A stretch of DNA of 64,000 nucleotides from Dactylis glomerata (taxonomy: Eukaryota > Streptophyta > Magnoliopsida > Poales > Poaceae), in contig QXEO01000236.1 in the NCBI GenBank assembly GCA_007115705.1, positions 588,701 to 652,700 of the forward strand, given 5' to 3'. The notes beneath the pieces are model-generated. The model was not told the origin of the DNA, ran no database searches, and saw only the letters and a program-made list of their open reading frames with translations. Below are positions 43,001 through 52,145 of this stretch, piece after piece. The position numbers and the translations under genes are program-made. The stretch's first letter is position 1; every line of letters begins with the position of its first letter.

Positions 43001-43455
43001 TCCTCTAAAATTTCGGCCTTCATCTGTCGTGCTCGCTGCTGGAATGGCCGAAACCCTTTTTTAAGCGGGAGCCGATGCTCAATGATGCTCCTGTCTAACC
43101 CGGGCATCTCTGTATAGTCCCAGGCAAAGCAATCTGGATATTCTTTCAACAAAGCTATCATCGGACCCCGCAGATTCGGATCTAACTTTTTGCTGATAAA
43201 TGTCGGTCGTGGCTTATCCCCAGGACCGATGTCAATCTCTTCTAGCTCATCAGCGGATGTAAACCCATACCCCAGCTTTCCGTCACCCGCCAAATCAATA
43301 CTGAACACAGGACAAAAGTTTGGTGAGGATAACAAAGATGATTTGGGCCGATTGCCGGAATCGGCCCCCTTTTTGATTGCATCACTCAAGGAAGGTTTAC
43401 AACTTGTTTGTGCTCTACAATGGTAGGGAACCTCCCTACTACGACTACATGACAT
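40051..43455 (-). CDS. Pol polyprotein of element B: RT, RNase H, archaeal-type RNase H, integrase
   Basis: This 1134-codon open frame holds RT with VAIDFRDLNRATPKDEYPMP, MDGNAGYNQIFMA and the catalytic YIDDVVV. A first RNase H (FYISRRMLDAETRYPEIEK) and a second archaeal-type RNase H (AMFFDGSACDDGCGIGVLL, NNVAEYEA, FGDSKLVISQL) follow. Integrase has the HHCC finger (HEVHEGACGTHQSAHKM...CQAC) and core GMDLIGKI and NGQAEASNQS. The second catalytic position reads ITTEGGSVF, where the family has Asp, so the integrase may be impaired. The first Met is arbitrary; the upstream part follows the protease ORF in another frame. The stop at 40051 overlaps the last codons of the antisense PMD frame. Confidence 0.92.
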   Translation of the reverse strand: MSCSRSREVPYHCRAQTSCKPSLSDAIKKGADSGNRPKSSLLSSPNFCPVFSIDLAGDGKLGYGFTSADELEEIDIGPGDKPRPTFISKKLDPNLRGPMIALLKEYPDCFAWDYTEMPGLDRSIIEHRLPLKKGFRPFQQRARQMKAEILEEVKKEIEKMLKAGFIRPCRYAEWISSIVPVEKKDGRWRVAIDFRDLNRATPKDEYPMPVAETLINAAAGHKVLSFMDGNAGYNQIFMAPEDIHKTAFRVPGSVGLFEYVVMTFGLKNAGATYQRAMNYIFHDLIGKLVEIYIDDVVVKSASVQGHLDDLRCVLDRTRKFGLRMNPKKCAFGVTAGQFLGFLVHERGIEIGLKSQEAVQTMKPPTTKKELQCLIGKINFVRRFISNLSGRIEPFMGLVKIKTDEEFRWGTEQQRAFDEIKEYLTKPPVLVPPQQDRPFYIYLSVADTSIASVVVQVYDGLERVVFYISRRMLDAETRYPEIEKLCLCLFFTCTKLRHILLSAEIIIICKSDVIKHMLSAPVLKGRLGKWMFALSEFDIRYQPAKAVKGQALADLIAERINTDIAALSVRAWAMFFDGSACDDGCGIGVLLVSPRGATYSFSIRLSTPCTNNVAEYEAIRKGMELLIEAGAGAVELFGDSKLVISQLTDEYKCESELLFPLWLQCRELMAQFRYLNFNWIPRSQNTEANDLAQMASGYKDIAGGTDVQVQFLETDDWRADIFNYLKDSARGAPKRIRYKAMKYVLIGDDMFYRTLEGLLLKCLGPAEANRLLHEVHEGACGTHQSAHKMKWLIRRSGFYWPTMLEDCFKYYEGCQACQKFGKIQMVPASAMNPIIKPWPFRGWGMDLIGKINPPSSKGHMWILAITDYFTKWVEAVPMKSVNSKDVINFVKEHVIHRFGIPQTITTEGGSVFISHEFREFCEDTGVKLIRSSPYYAQANGQAEASNQSLIKLIKRKIDEHPRRWHEVLSEALWAYRMSGHGAIKTSPYHLVYGQEAVLPWEITAGSRRVTFQNDLTTEEYAALMSDSVEDLTELRLWSLEKIKENKAKVARAYNKKVRPKEFHVGDLVWEAVLPLGTKDAAYGKWSPNWHGPYRVDQVLRGNACMLEELDGVKFPVAVNGQHLKKYFPSMWDDGQ

Positions 43456-43535
43456 GCTTGTCGTAAGATCACTGCTCTTTATTTTTTGTGGCCGATCGCA
43501 GGGATCGGCCTTACCACGTACAATCGTGGGCTTTG

Positions 43536-44951
43536 CTACTCTGTCAGGCCAGTGGATAAGACCAGCCTCACCCCGTTTTTTGTAGCTTCAATGCGCTCAC
43601 AGCCGTCTAGACTGACTCCAGAGATCGGCTTTTGGTCTTCTGCGTCCCAAATATTCATGCCAGCTAGTGAGATCTCGACCGAATCATCTGCATGAATGAC
43701 CTCCACTTCATCTCCATCCCACTGTATCAGGCATTGGTGCATCGTGGATGGAATGCAGCAGTTAGCGTGAATCCAATCCCTTCCCAGCAAGACAGCGTAG
43801 GTGCTTTTGCTGTCAACAATGAAGAACGACGTAGGGATGGTTTTTCTACCCACGGTCAGATCCACATTCAGAACGCCTTGCGTTTCTGAAGCTTGGCCGT
43901 TGAAGTCGCTTAGCGTGACGTTGGTTTTGATCAGATCTGCAGTGGAGTGTCCCAAACGCCGCAGCATGGAGTATGGCATTATATTGACTGCCGCTCCGGT
44001 GTCAACTAACATCTTGCGGACGGGCTGCCCATTGATGTAACCTCTCAGGTACAGGGCTTTCAGATGTTTGTAGCCTTTTTCCCGTGGTTTTTCAAAGATG
44101 ACCGGCCGTGGGCCGCAGTCAAACTGTGCTACTGGTAATTCTTCGGTTCTTGGAGCGCAAAACTCTGACGGAAGTATGAACACCATGTTCGTGCCAGCCG
44201 ATGTGTCCGCATCGGCTTTTACTGGTTTGGGGCGCCATTCTTTCTTTTTTGGACGGGCCTCCGTCTCCAAGGTTCGCTGAATTTTCACGGCCAGATCAGG
44301 CCGGGCTTTCCTTAAAGTGTGGAGGTACTGCGCTTCGGCTTCCTCCAAGCTACGTAGCCTCTGAACTCTACGCTTTTGGGAGTGTCTGAGTCCATCGGGA
44401 CACCACCTTGGCCGGTGATATCTATCGTCTTCTTCATCCTCTGACTCCTCGAGATCTTCTGCTCGAGATGACTCCTCTTGTCCGTTCTGAGGCCGGAGAG
44501 GCCCTAGACGCTTGAACACTGAAACTGGACCTGTGTAATCCTTCTGCTGTCCACATTCCGGGCAGTTGTCGACTGTAGGCAATCGGCTCATTCCCGCATC
44601 CCAACAGTACTTGAAGAAAGGACAATCCCAATGTTTATCCACGCCTTCCTTTTCGTTTGACCTTCCCCTAGCGCGGAGCTCATATCCTCCATCATATCTA
44701 TCATGCCGACGATATCTCCCATCGTAGGCGTCGGTCCGACGATCTCTTTCATCATCACTGTCGTACTGCCGACGCCGATCATACTGACACTCATACTTGT
44801 TAAGGAGATGCGTGGAGTGTGGCTTCTGATATCGCACGCTTCTCACTTGTTCCTCAGTTATATACCGCCTATCATCATAACGGGGCCGGTCGCGTGGACC
44901 GGCCTCTTCCTTTGCCCCGGAAGTGGCCGCTTTCCTCCTTATACTTGCCAT
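43536..44951 (-). CDS. Gag C-terminal and aspartic protease region of element B
   Basis: The 471-codon ORF begins with an Arg/Asp/Tyr-rich stretch and a Cys/His cluster (CPFFKYCWDAGMSRL, CPECGQQ). An acidic linker follows, then a retropepsin-like protease with MLVDTGAAVNIMPYSML at the active site and LLGRDWIHANCCIPS downstream (residues about 315-420). It overlaps the upstream gag ORF by 77 nt in a different frame, and pol returns to the gag frame. Either one-base indels broke one long frame or frameshifting is used. The smooth protein homology across the overlap suggests an indel near 44900. Confidence 0.8.
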   Translation of the reverse strand: MASIRRKAATSGAKEEAGPRDRPRYDDRRYITEEQVRSVRYQKPHSTHLLNKYECQYDRRRQYDSDDERDRRTDAYDGRYRRHDRYDGGYELRARGRSNEKEGVDKHWDCPFFKYCWDAGMSRLPTVDNCPECGQQKDYTGPVSVFKRLGPLRPQNGQEESSRAEDLEESEDEEDDRYHRPRWCPDGLRHSQKRRVQRLRSLEEAEAQYLHTLRKARPDLAVKIQRTLETEARPKKKEWRPKPVKADADTSAGTNMVFILPSEFCAPRTEELPVAQFDCGPRPVIFEKPREKGYKHLKALYLRGYINGQPVRKMLVDTGAAVNIMPYSMLRRLGHSTADLIKTNVTLSDFNGQASETQGVLNVDLTVGRKTIPTSFFIVDSKSTYAVLLGRDWIHANCCIPSTMHQCLIQWDGDEVEVIHADDSVEISLAGMNIWDAEDQKPISGVSLDGCERIEATKNGVRLVLSTGLTE

Positions 44952-46764
44952 GGTGGTACACAGGCCCTGCCATGTTAATATCGAACGAGAAATCTAGCTG
45001 ACGCCTCGTGGAGTGGCTGTGCTCTACCATGTTGATGCCAGGAAACGGGTTTGTATCCACTTTCATGGCGAACTGCCCAAGGATCAGACGGCCCTGTTCT
45101 ATCGCCGTTTGGATCTGCCGACGTAGCTCTTTGCAATCATTGGTGGTGTGGGTGAACGAGTGATGCCACTTGCAGTATGGTCTCCCGTTCATCTCTTGCG
45201 CCGTAGGGATTTTATGGCCTTCGGGTAACTTCAGCTGCTTTTCCTTCAGCAGTAAATCGAATATCTGCTCAGCTTTGCTTACATCGAAGTCGAACCCTTT
45301 TGCAGGCCCTTGCTGTTTCACCCATTTGCAGGACACAGGATCTGCCCCCCGAGCCCATTCAGCCACGGCTATCTCCTGGTCTTCTACAAGATCCTCTTCT
45401 TCTGCATCGACCAGGCTTATCGGACGTTTGAACTTGTCTTGGTACAACTCAGGGTGGCGCTGTTCATACATTGTCAGTTTCTGGACCATGTGTGCCAATG
45501 AATTGTATTCTACTTGGAAGGCCAGATCCTTGATCGGTGCTAAGAGACCCAACACGGCCAGCTCGACCGCTTCTTTCTCAGTTAAACGAGCCGAATAACA
45601 TCGGTTCTTGACAGTCCTGAAACGCTGAATATATTCGGCTACCGTTTCTCCCCGCTTCTGCCGCACCTGCGCCAGATCGGCAATGCCAGCCTCAGTGGCT
45701 TCTGAATGATACTGAATATGGAACTGTTCTTCCAGCTGCTTCCAGGTCCGGATCGAATCTGGTGGCAACGAGGTGTACCACCTAAAAGCTGGTCCTGTCA
45801 GGGATTGAGCAAAGAACCTTACGCGTAACTGATCTGATGCTGAAATCATGCCTAACTGTGCCAAATATCGGCTCACGTGCTCGATCGAGCTGGACCCTTC
45901 TGAACCATTAAATTTTGAGAACTCAGGGAGCCGATACTTGGGTGGAAGCGGAATCAGATCATACTCGTTGGGGTACGGCTTGGAATAGCCGATTGTTCTC
46001 CTCTTTGGCACGAAGCCGAACTGGTCTCTCAAGATGGTACTGATTTGCTCCATCGTTTGAGCTGCAGGGGCTAAATTCTCATGACTCGTTCCGGTGGCAT
46101 ATTTAGCTAGCCACGCCTGTTTATCAGCGTCCATCCCGGACATCCCTGCTCCCGAAATCCCTACTCCAGAAACACCTGCCCCAGAAATCCCTGTGGTTGC
46201 GATCTGGTTCGTGCGCGTCAGGCTGTTGTAGTCCGGCACGTATGTGCACACATATCCATGTGGGACTTCCTTAGGTGGTTCAAACAGGAATTGGTAATCG
46301 CCAGGATCACCTCCAATCTTGTAGACGACGTACGCCGGTGACCCCGGTGGCTCCGGAGCTGCAAGCGTGAATGGTAGCTGTGGCCTGGTCTGGAGCGGTC
46401 TTTCTCCCTGGTGAGTCCCTAGGGTAGGCCCCGACGGAGAGTACTGGTGTTTCATGATCTCCTGAACCACGCGAACCGCGACGCGCTCGAAAGCGTTCAC
46501 CAGGCTCTCAGAATGGCGGTGAAGAGAATGAGCCACCATGTAATTGACTTCCTGTCGCAGAGCTCTGGTGCGATCCTCTGAAGGAACAGACAGATCCACC
46601 TCATCGAGAGCGCCTTCGGGTGAGAACCCTTTCCACCTGATGCCATGCTTACGGGTCCTCTCAAAAGAGCCGAGGAGATCGGCTTCGAAGAGAGCTTTGA
46701 TATCATCATACCTCTTCTTGTGCTCATCAGACAGATCGTCGTACGTGACTGGTCTGTCCCCCAT
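44875..46764 (-). CDS. Gag protein of element B
   Basis: The start is taken at the ATG at 46764 (MGDRPVTYDDLSDEHKKRY), 59 nt after the PBS. The frame is open further upstream through the PBS into the LTR, but that part is not expected to be translated. It contains repeated GISGAG/GVSG units (about 46140-46200), a capsid-like retrotransposon gag domain (FFAQSLTGPAFRWYTSLPP, VAEYIQRFRTVKNRC) and a CKWHHSFTHTTNDC knuckle. The C-terminus overlaps the protease ORF in another frame. It would form the virus-like particle and bind genomic RNA. Confidence 0.88.
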   Translation of the reverse strand: MGDRPVTYDDLSDEHKKRYDDIKALFEADLLGSFERTRKHGIRWKGFSPEGALDEVDLSVPSEDRTRALRQEVNYMVAHSLHRHSESLVNAFERVAVRVVQEIMKHQYSPSGPTLGTHQGERPLQTRPQLPFTLAAPEPPGSPAYVVYKIGGDPGDYQFLFEPPKEVPHGYVCTYVPDYNSLTRTNQIATTGISGAGVSGVGISGAGMSGMDADKQAWLAKYATGTSHENLAPAAQTMEQISTILRDQFGFVPKRRTIGYSKPYPNEYDLIPLPPKYRLPEFSKFNGSEGSSSIEHVSRYLAQLGMISASDQLRVRFFAQSLTGPAFRWYTSLPPDSIRTWKQLEEQFHIQYHSEATEAGIADLAQVRQKRGETVAEYIQRFRTVKNRCYSARLTEKEAVELAVLGLLAPIKDLAFQVEYNSLAHMVQKLTMYEQRHPELYQDKFKRPISLVDAEEEDLVEDQEIAVAEWARGADPVSCKWVKQQGPAKGFDFDVSKAEQIFDLLLKEKQLKLPEGHKIPTAQEMNGRPYCKWHHSFTHTTNDCKELRRQIQTAIEQGRLILGQFAMKVDTNPFPGINMVEHSHSTRRQLDFSFDINMAGPVYHHGKYKEESGHFRGKGRGRSTRPAPL

Positions 46765-46800
46765 CGCAGCGTCAGATGTTGATGCAGATGTTGTTGAATG

Positions 46801-46817
46801 TCCCACCGGGCGTGCCA
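46801..46817 (-). other. Primer binding site of element B
   Basis: TGGCACGCCCGGTGGGA on the minus strand lies five bases inside the 5' LTR end (46823). It fits the Tat-type PBS; an Arg tRNA primer is reported for related Ogre elements but was not verified here. Confidence 0.7.
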
Positions 46818-46822
46818 GAATG

Positions 46823-49800
46823 TGTTGCCTGTCAAAACCCACCGGCGAGCAGCGACGAGCAACACGAAGAGCCGGGAGGCTCCCAGAGCTGCTGGTGGGC
46901 CCTGGTCCCTCGGTCAACGGCCCGCAAAACTCCGGCACACGTCCTGGCTGGTGCGAGGGCGTGCCACCTGATCTATACCTGATCAGGAAGGTGATGGTTT
47001 GCTTCGATTGGTTTCCTGCATGGCAGACACGCAAACATTAAATACGAGCCTCGATCGGCTCTTAGGTTTCCCTGTGAATCGGCTCAGGTAGCCGATGGTC
47101 CCATGGATCTGCACTGGATCTACAATAACATGGGGTTTTGCTTCATCAAAACAAGTCAAATCGATCTACGACAGTTTAACGCTTTCACCACATAACTGGA
47201 ACATCCCACGCGTAATTGAGCCTGGTAGATACGAAAGATAACAGAAAACTAACCCTAGAGGAGGCCAAAAAATCAACGTAGAGTCAATTCCCGGAACAAC
47301 TCCTCTCGAATCGGCAAACCGTATCCTTACGTACTACTGGATCGTTCAACCCGTTTGTGAGGCCTAACCATGCGGATATTAAACTAATCCTTGGAGAACA
47401 AGGAACAACTATGACAGACTGAATCGACGGAATAAAGATCAAGCAAGATGCTGCCCTTACACCCAAGGTAGGTGCAAAGGCAGCGAGATCTCAATGGGCA
47501 GCATGACTAAGCAAACATGAACAAAAAGCACCGATGCTAGCCCAGACAGATCTATGATAACAGTATTACTCGCCATCAACAAGGCTTCAGTACGAGCAAC
47601 ACCAAATAACACATAAGCATATGCTGCCTAGATCGCGAGATGCGATCTAGGCAGCACGACGCTTACCTGAAAGAAACCCTCGAGACAAGGGGTGGCGATG
47701 CGCCGAGATTGTGTTTGTTGTGAACGTTGTTGTCCTTCTTCTCAATAACCCTAAGTACATATTTATAGTCCGGAGACTTTCTATCTTTGGAATAAACCTA
47801 AACGTAATCTAACTCTTGTTTAAACCGAAACGTACTCTATCATAATTATACAGATACACGGGCAATTAGCCCAAATCTACGCGCAAGGCCGATCCAGCCG
47901 CCAAGCCCATCTTGATTACGGCCCACTTCCTTATCTGGCCAAAATATGGCGATAACACATGCCCCCCTGGTTTTGGCAATAATAATTCCAAAACCACTCT
48001 GTTTTTTCTTCATCGGGTCACGCGTTGCAGAGCAGAACCGTCATATCGCCTCCTCATCATGATGCCTTGCCTTCTCAACTTCTCCGCAGAGCACGATTTG
48101 ACAACTCTGGCACCACATCCTCGAAAACCGCTATGGCATTGAACCATCTTCCACTATCCCCCTTATTTAAATCCATCCGAACCATTTGCATCCTCATTCT
48201 TCTCCAAAAAACCCTCTTCCTCCGCCATGGATTCCTCTTCTTCCTCCAACACATCCGGCCTCTCCTACCAATCTTCCGACTCCGTTAGCCGGGAGCCGAC
48301 GCCGGAGCACCCGCCAATGGCGGCGTACGAGGCTCTCGCCCCACAATGGTGGGACGAGAGAGACTGGGACTTCGCCGCCCAGTCAGAGGACGACGAGTCC
48401 ATGACCGACGGCGAGGAAGACCTCCAACTCCTTGTCGACGGGGACCTGGAGGCGGAGAGCGCCGATGACGCCGTGTCCTGGGGCGAGGACATCAGCTCCT
48501 CCAATGAAGAAGAAGCAGAGGAGGACACCTCCTCCGACGAGTACCCGCCGGCGAAGCGCTTCCGCGCCGGATCCAGCGAGGACACCGACGACGACGACGA
48601 GGACGAAGAGGCCCCCGCTGCCAACTTTAGCAGCAGCGGTGAGGACTACGCCGGCAGCAGCGCCGATGACAGCGAAGACGGCGGCGGCAATGGCAACGGC
48701 GACGACGACGACGCCGCCTTTTAGATTAGGAAGTAGTAGTACTAGTAGTAGATCCCCATTTTGTAAGCAATCGGCTCCATTGTAAACAACCATCTTCTGA
48801 ATCAACAAAGATTGCTTTTCCCAATTCGGTTTTGCCGATAGTCAAATAGGTCAACGCTCCAAAAGCCGATAGTAACGAATCGGCTTTCACCATACCACGC
48901 TTGATACGGTCAACCAAGTCAAAGCCCAAAGAGCCGATGGCCATGCATCGGCTTTTCCCACAAACGTTGGCAAGGTCAAATTCGGTCGCTCATTAAGACA
49001 AGTCTGAGCGGTCACTTTCCCATTTCAACGGTAACCTGCAACCATCTTCAAAAAAGGCTAACTCAGATCTCCAATTGCCTCGTTGAACAAGTCTGGCTCA
49101 CGGCGACACGAACCCTAGATTCCCCACCGCATAGATCCATCTTCATCAGCAAAGTAAATGGCGGAATCGTCCAGCACCAACACAGGGGTCTCCGGTCTGA
49201 AGGTAATCCTTAACTGTCCCTCGCAATCCGAGCACGGTGCTAGAATTAATAGCAAACACCTGAATTAATGCTTTTATCCCACCATTTGAAATTTTAGGTT
49301 TCAGACATTCTGCTGCCGCATCCTTCTCTCCCAAATTCTCTCTGCCTTGGCCCTCGTACAGAATCTAGTCCTGCCCATCTGATCTCTTGCGAGGCAAACA
49401 GAATCCCCTTCGTAAGCCAAAACTTAGATTTGGATTCTTGGGCCGACTGCTTACGAGCCTGGCCTAATCCTCCCGAGTATTGGGTTTCTTGGTACAGTAG
49501 GGTAGCCAAAACTTACCAACCCCAATGGGAAACCACGGGAATAGCCGATGCCTTGTCTTTGTCATTGTCTCCCCTTGAGAAGCATGAAAATCTTCTAAAA
49601 ACCATCGGCTATTTCTGGTCTGATGCTCTGAACTGCTTCATGTTCGGCCACGGCCCCATGACACCAACTCTGTTAGACGTGGTGATGATTACTGGTCTGG
49701 ACATCACATCACCCAGCCCCTCTGCTTTTATGCTGCCAAAAGTCCCCTTCAAGCTTTCTTCCAAAACAGATTGCACAAACTGGGGTGCTTATCTTCGAAG

Positions 49801-49995
49801 CCACATGAAAACTAAGGGCCCTGTCACAGAGAAGGAACACACGGCCTTCCTCAATTTCTGGCTGGAACATTTCATATTCTGTGGCCCTTCCCTTGCTCCA
49901 ACCAAGAATTATCTTCCCTTGGCCTATGAACTTGCCAGAGGCACTCAACTTGGCATCGGCAAACTGTTCCTTGGAGAAGTCTATCGATATCTCCA
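46823..49995 (-). repeat. 5' LTR (possibly truncated) of element B
   Basis: It is identical in length to 34534-37706, with about five transitions. It stops abruptly inside PMD exon 2 and is followed by unrelated AT-rich DNA without a target-site duplication. It contains the minus-strand TATA at 47761-47768, the hairpin at 47623-47655, a second copy of the acidic gene and the start of the PMD gene. Confidence 0.88.
48227..48724 (+). CDS. Very acidic 165-aa cargo protein, right LTR copy
   Basis: The predicted protein is identical to that at 35938-36435, with its own TATA at 48163-48172. It is part of the recent LTR duplication, not an independent gene. Confidence 0.58.
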   Translation: MDSSSSSNTSGLSYQSSDSVSREPTPEHPPMAAYEALAPQWWDERDWDFAAQSEDDESMTDGEEDLQLLVDGDLEAESADDAVSWGEDISSSNEEEAEEDTSSDEYPPAKRFRAGSSEDTDDDDEDEEAPAANFSSSGEDYAGSSADDSEDGGGNGNGDDDDAAF

Positions 49996-49999
49996 GTAG
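49158..49999 (+). pseudogene. Truncated copy of the PMD gene in the right LTR
   Basis: Exon 1 (49158-49202), the intron and the first 698 nt of exon 2 (from 49298) are preserved with a few substitutions. The copy ends at the LTR edge; the reading frame meets TAG at 49997-49999 after ...GEVYRYLQ. It keeps the N-terminal half of the mobile domain only. The 5' part is nearly identical to 36869-37706. Confidence 0.8.
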
Positions 50000-50039
50000 A
50001 GATACAGATATATAAATAAATAAATAATATTTCTTGGTA

Positions 50040-50781
50040 TGTCCGTTCGCGAGTAGGATTAATTTTGTAAAATGCAGCCTGCAGGCGACAATTTTTATGA
50101 TTACAGTTCGTGGGCGAACTCATGTAGTCCTGGACAGTACAAGACAGACACGAGCGTGAATGCCCTACATCGAATCGACATGACCAATGACTATGACGAG
50201 GACTACGGGCTACAGAATGCGCTGTATCCCCTTGCTTCTCTGATCAACGTTAGCCTGCCAGACCTGTACATCACCATAAGCCATCCAAAGAACTTCCCGC
50301 ACCGTCTGTTCGTCCGCTGGAGAGAAACCTTGAGCTGCCATTAGTTGACGAACCTTGTATATTCGTCTATGAGCGGTTTAAAAATTCCATGATAGTATTT
50401 CACTGCAGTGCGTTAAATAACTATTCTCTGATGCCTCTCGTGCCTACTGATTGATAACGTGACATGAAAGAGCACATGCTATGCGCATATCTCCCGGTTC
50501 CTGCCACTTACGCTAGTTAGTTCTGTCCCTTTGCAAATGCACAACCTTCCATTTCTCTAGTCTCAACTCTCAACGCTCTCCAGTTTTATAACTGGGCGGT
50601 ATCTCTAGCTGCATCCCATGCATATGTACATGTGGCCTCAACTTCCCATCATAATTAGCTGAACGACGATATGCAAAAGTTCATTTCGTACTATCTTCTT
50701 TTACTCCTATAAAACAGAACATCGACGTTTGGAGCTCTTCAACATAGTCAGTAAAGATAAATGTACCATGCATATATAGAT
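50040..50781 (+). other. Low-copy DNA with a possible gene 3' fragment, collinear with 32330-32880
   Basis: A 90-codon open frame at 50072-50344 ends LFVRWRETLSCH. I do not recognise a family. Its last part and the following 430 bp align loosely with the region left of element B, where the frame is closed. This could be the last exon and 3' flank of a duplicated gene. Confidence 0.35.
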
Positions 50782-52145
50782 TTTTTTTCGATAAAGGGAA
50801 TATATTAATATCAAGATGATATCAGTTAAACCCAGCCTCTGCAACAACATAATGACTAGATCAAGTCTAGGCATCAAGGATGCACACAGCCGAAAAGCAA
50901 AAGAAAAAAAGACCCGTCAAAATAATCAGAGACTCGTAGCAGCAATAACACCACCAGTGTTGACGACATCTCGACTCTGAAAAAGCTTCTCCAAAACGAT
51001 GCCTTCAAGAAGGTAACAGTGCACAAACGCTGTCATCATGCGGTCTGGCCAACATGGCAAGATCCTCAGGTTTTCACCCTAGAGAAGATCCAATTTCCAG
51101 ACAATGCCTTCAACAAGGAAACGACTATGAAGCCGTCATTGCCAGGTACAACCATTGAAGGTCGGACCTAGGATTTCCTCTTTGGAACTGGGACGCGGAG
51201 CTCAGAGAGCACCACCAAAAACAAAATCAACATGTGTCGCCGCACCACTCGCCGAGAACACTGCTGCAAAACCCCAATCATCCAACTCACATACATCACA
51301 TGCGCAGTTTTGATGTGAACATGCCACACAACTAAACCGCAAACACACAATGAGTAGTGAAGCATTATCTTCTTCCCATCATGTGAGTATTCCTTGGAGT
51401 CGTCACCGGTTCTCGACTCGATACGAGCATGCGAGAAGGTAACTCCGGAGCCTATTCAGTCTTCTTCAATCACGATCTCTTGGATCCTCCATCAACACCT
51501 GGATAATCGCTGCAATAATGATGCCAAGGCGTGTCCAATGGTGAACGGAGGTCGTTACAAGCTGTCGGGCCATCACCAATGACACTCGATATCCAGCAGC
51601 AAGGAACGCGGATGATGCCATGAATGGTGATCCCGTCGCACGTGTAGATCAAGACACACGCGCCCGCCTCCTGGGCGCAGTGATGTGCGTGTGCCCGGCC
51701 GTCCGCATGATCGTGGGATCGCGCAAATTTACTGCGGCTCTTCGTGCTATCCGAGGTCCGCAGCCATGAACGGCAGCTGATCCATGCCTCGGCGCTACGC
51801 GCCTGACTGGCGCTTGGAGTCTTCCGTACACCGGCAGCATAGACTTGACCAGTTTAGAGCTGTGATGCCCCTGGCCAATGCTTCTGAAGATAGCAGATCA
51901 GATACGATCAACTCACGGACTGTATAGCTGAGGCAGATCAGATCCGATCAACTCACGTACAGATGAGGAGAAAAGATGCTAGCAAGGGCTAAAAAAGGAA
52001 GCCGAGAATGCCCGCCGCCGCCGTCCGCCGTCCACGACCGGACGGCCTCCTCCGGCGGCGGCGAGGTGATTGGAGAGGTGCGGGAGAAGCTGTGTAGGTG
52101 TTGGCGGCGGCGCCTCCGGAGTCGCCACTAGCGACCCGGGAGGTC
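50782..52145 (-). mobile_element. LINE-like element, minus strand, 5'-truncated
   Basis: The left edge is a T-run then TCGATAAAGGGAATATATT, which on the minus strand gives AATATATTCCCTTTATCGAA plus an A-tail. This is a LINE 3' end often seen in Triticeae. The right part is GC-rich (CCGCCGCCGTCCGCCG near 52015) and ends near 52145, where the collinearity with 32900 resumes. No RT domain is readable. The right boundary is inferred from the return to low-copy sequence. Confidence 0.5.

Larger units (their letters stand above)
34534..49995 (-). mobile_element. Tat-lineage Ty3/gypsy element B with antisense cargo genes
   Basis: Two 3173-bp direct repeats (34534-37706 and 46823-49995) bracket minus-strand gag, protease and pol, with two plus-strand cargo genes at the 3' side. 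A PBS lies at the right repeat. The repeats have no length difference and about five transitions, roughly 0.16% or about 0.06 million years at 1.3e-8 per site per year. There is no matching target-site duplication (GTGAG left, GTAGA right), and no purine tract abuts 37706. The right repeat therefore may be truncated, with the true LTR longer and extending towards 39954. Dual RNase H domains place it in the Tat lineage. Confidence 0.88.

Noticed and set aside
43481..43530. Possible Ogre-like intron between protease and pol of element B (GTAAGG near 43515)
   Set aside because: The protease frame stops before the candidate donor, so splicing there would not join the two ORFs.
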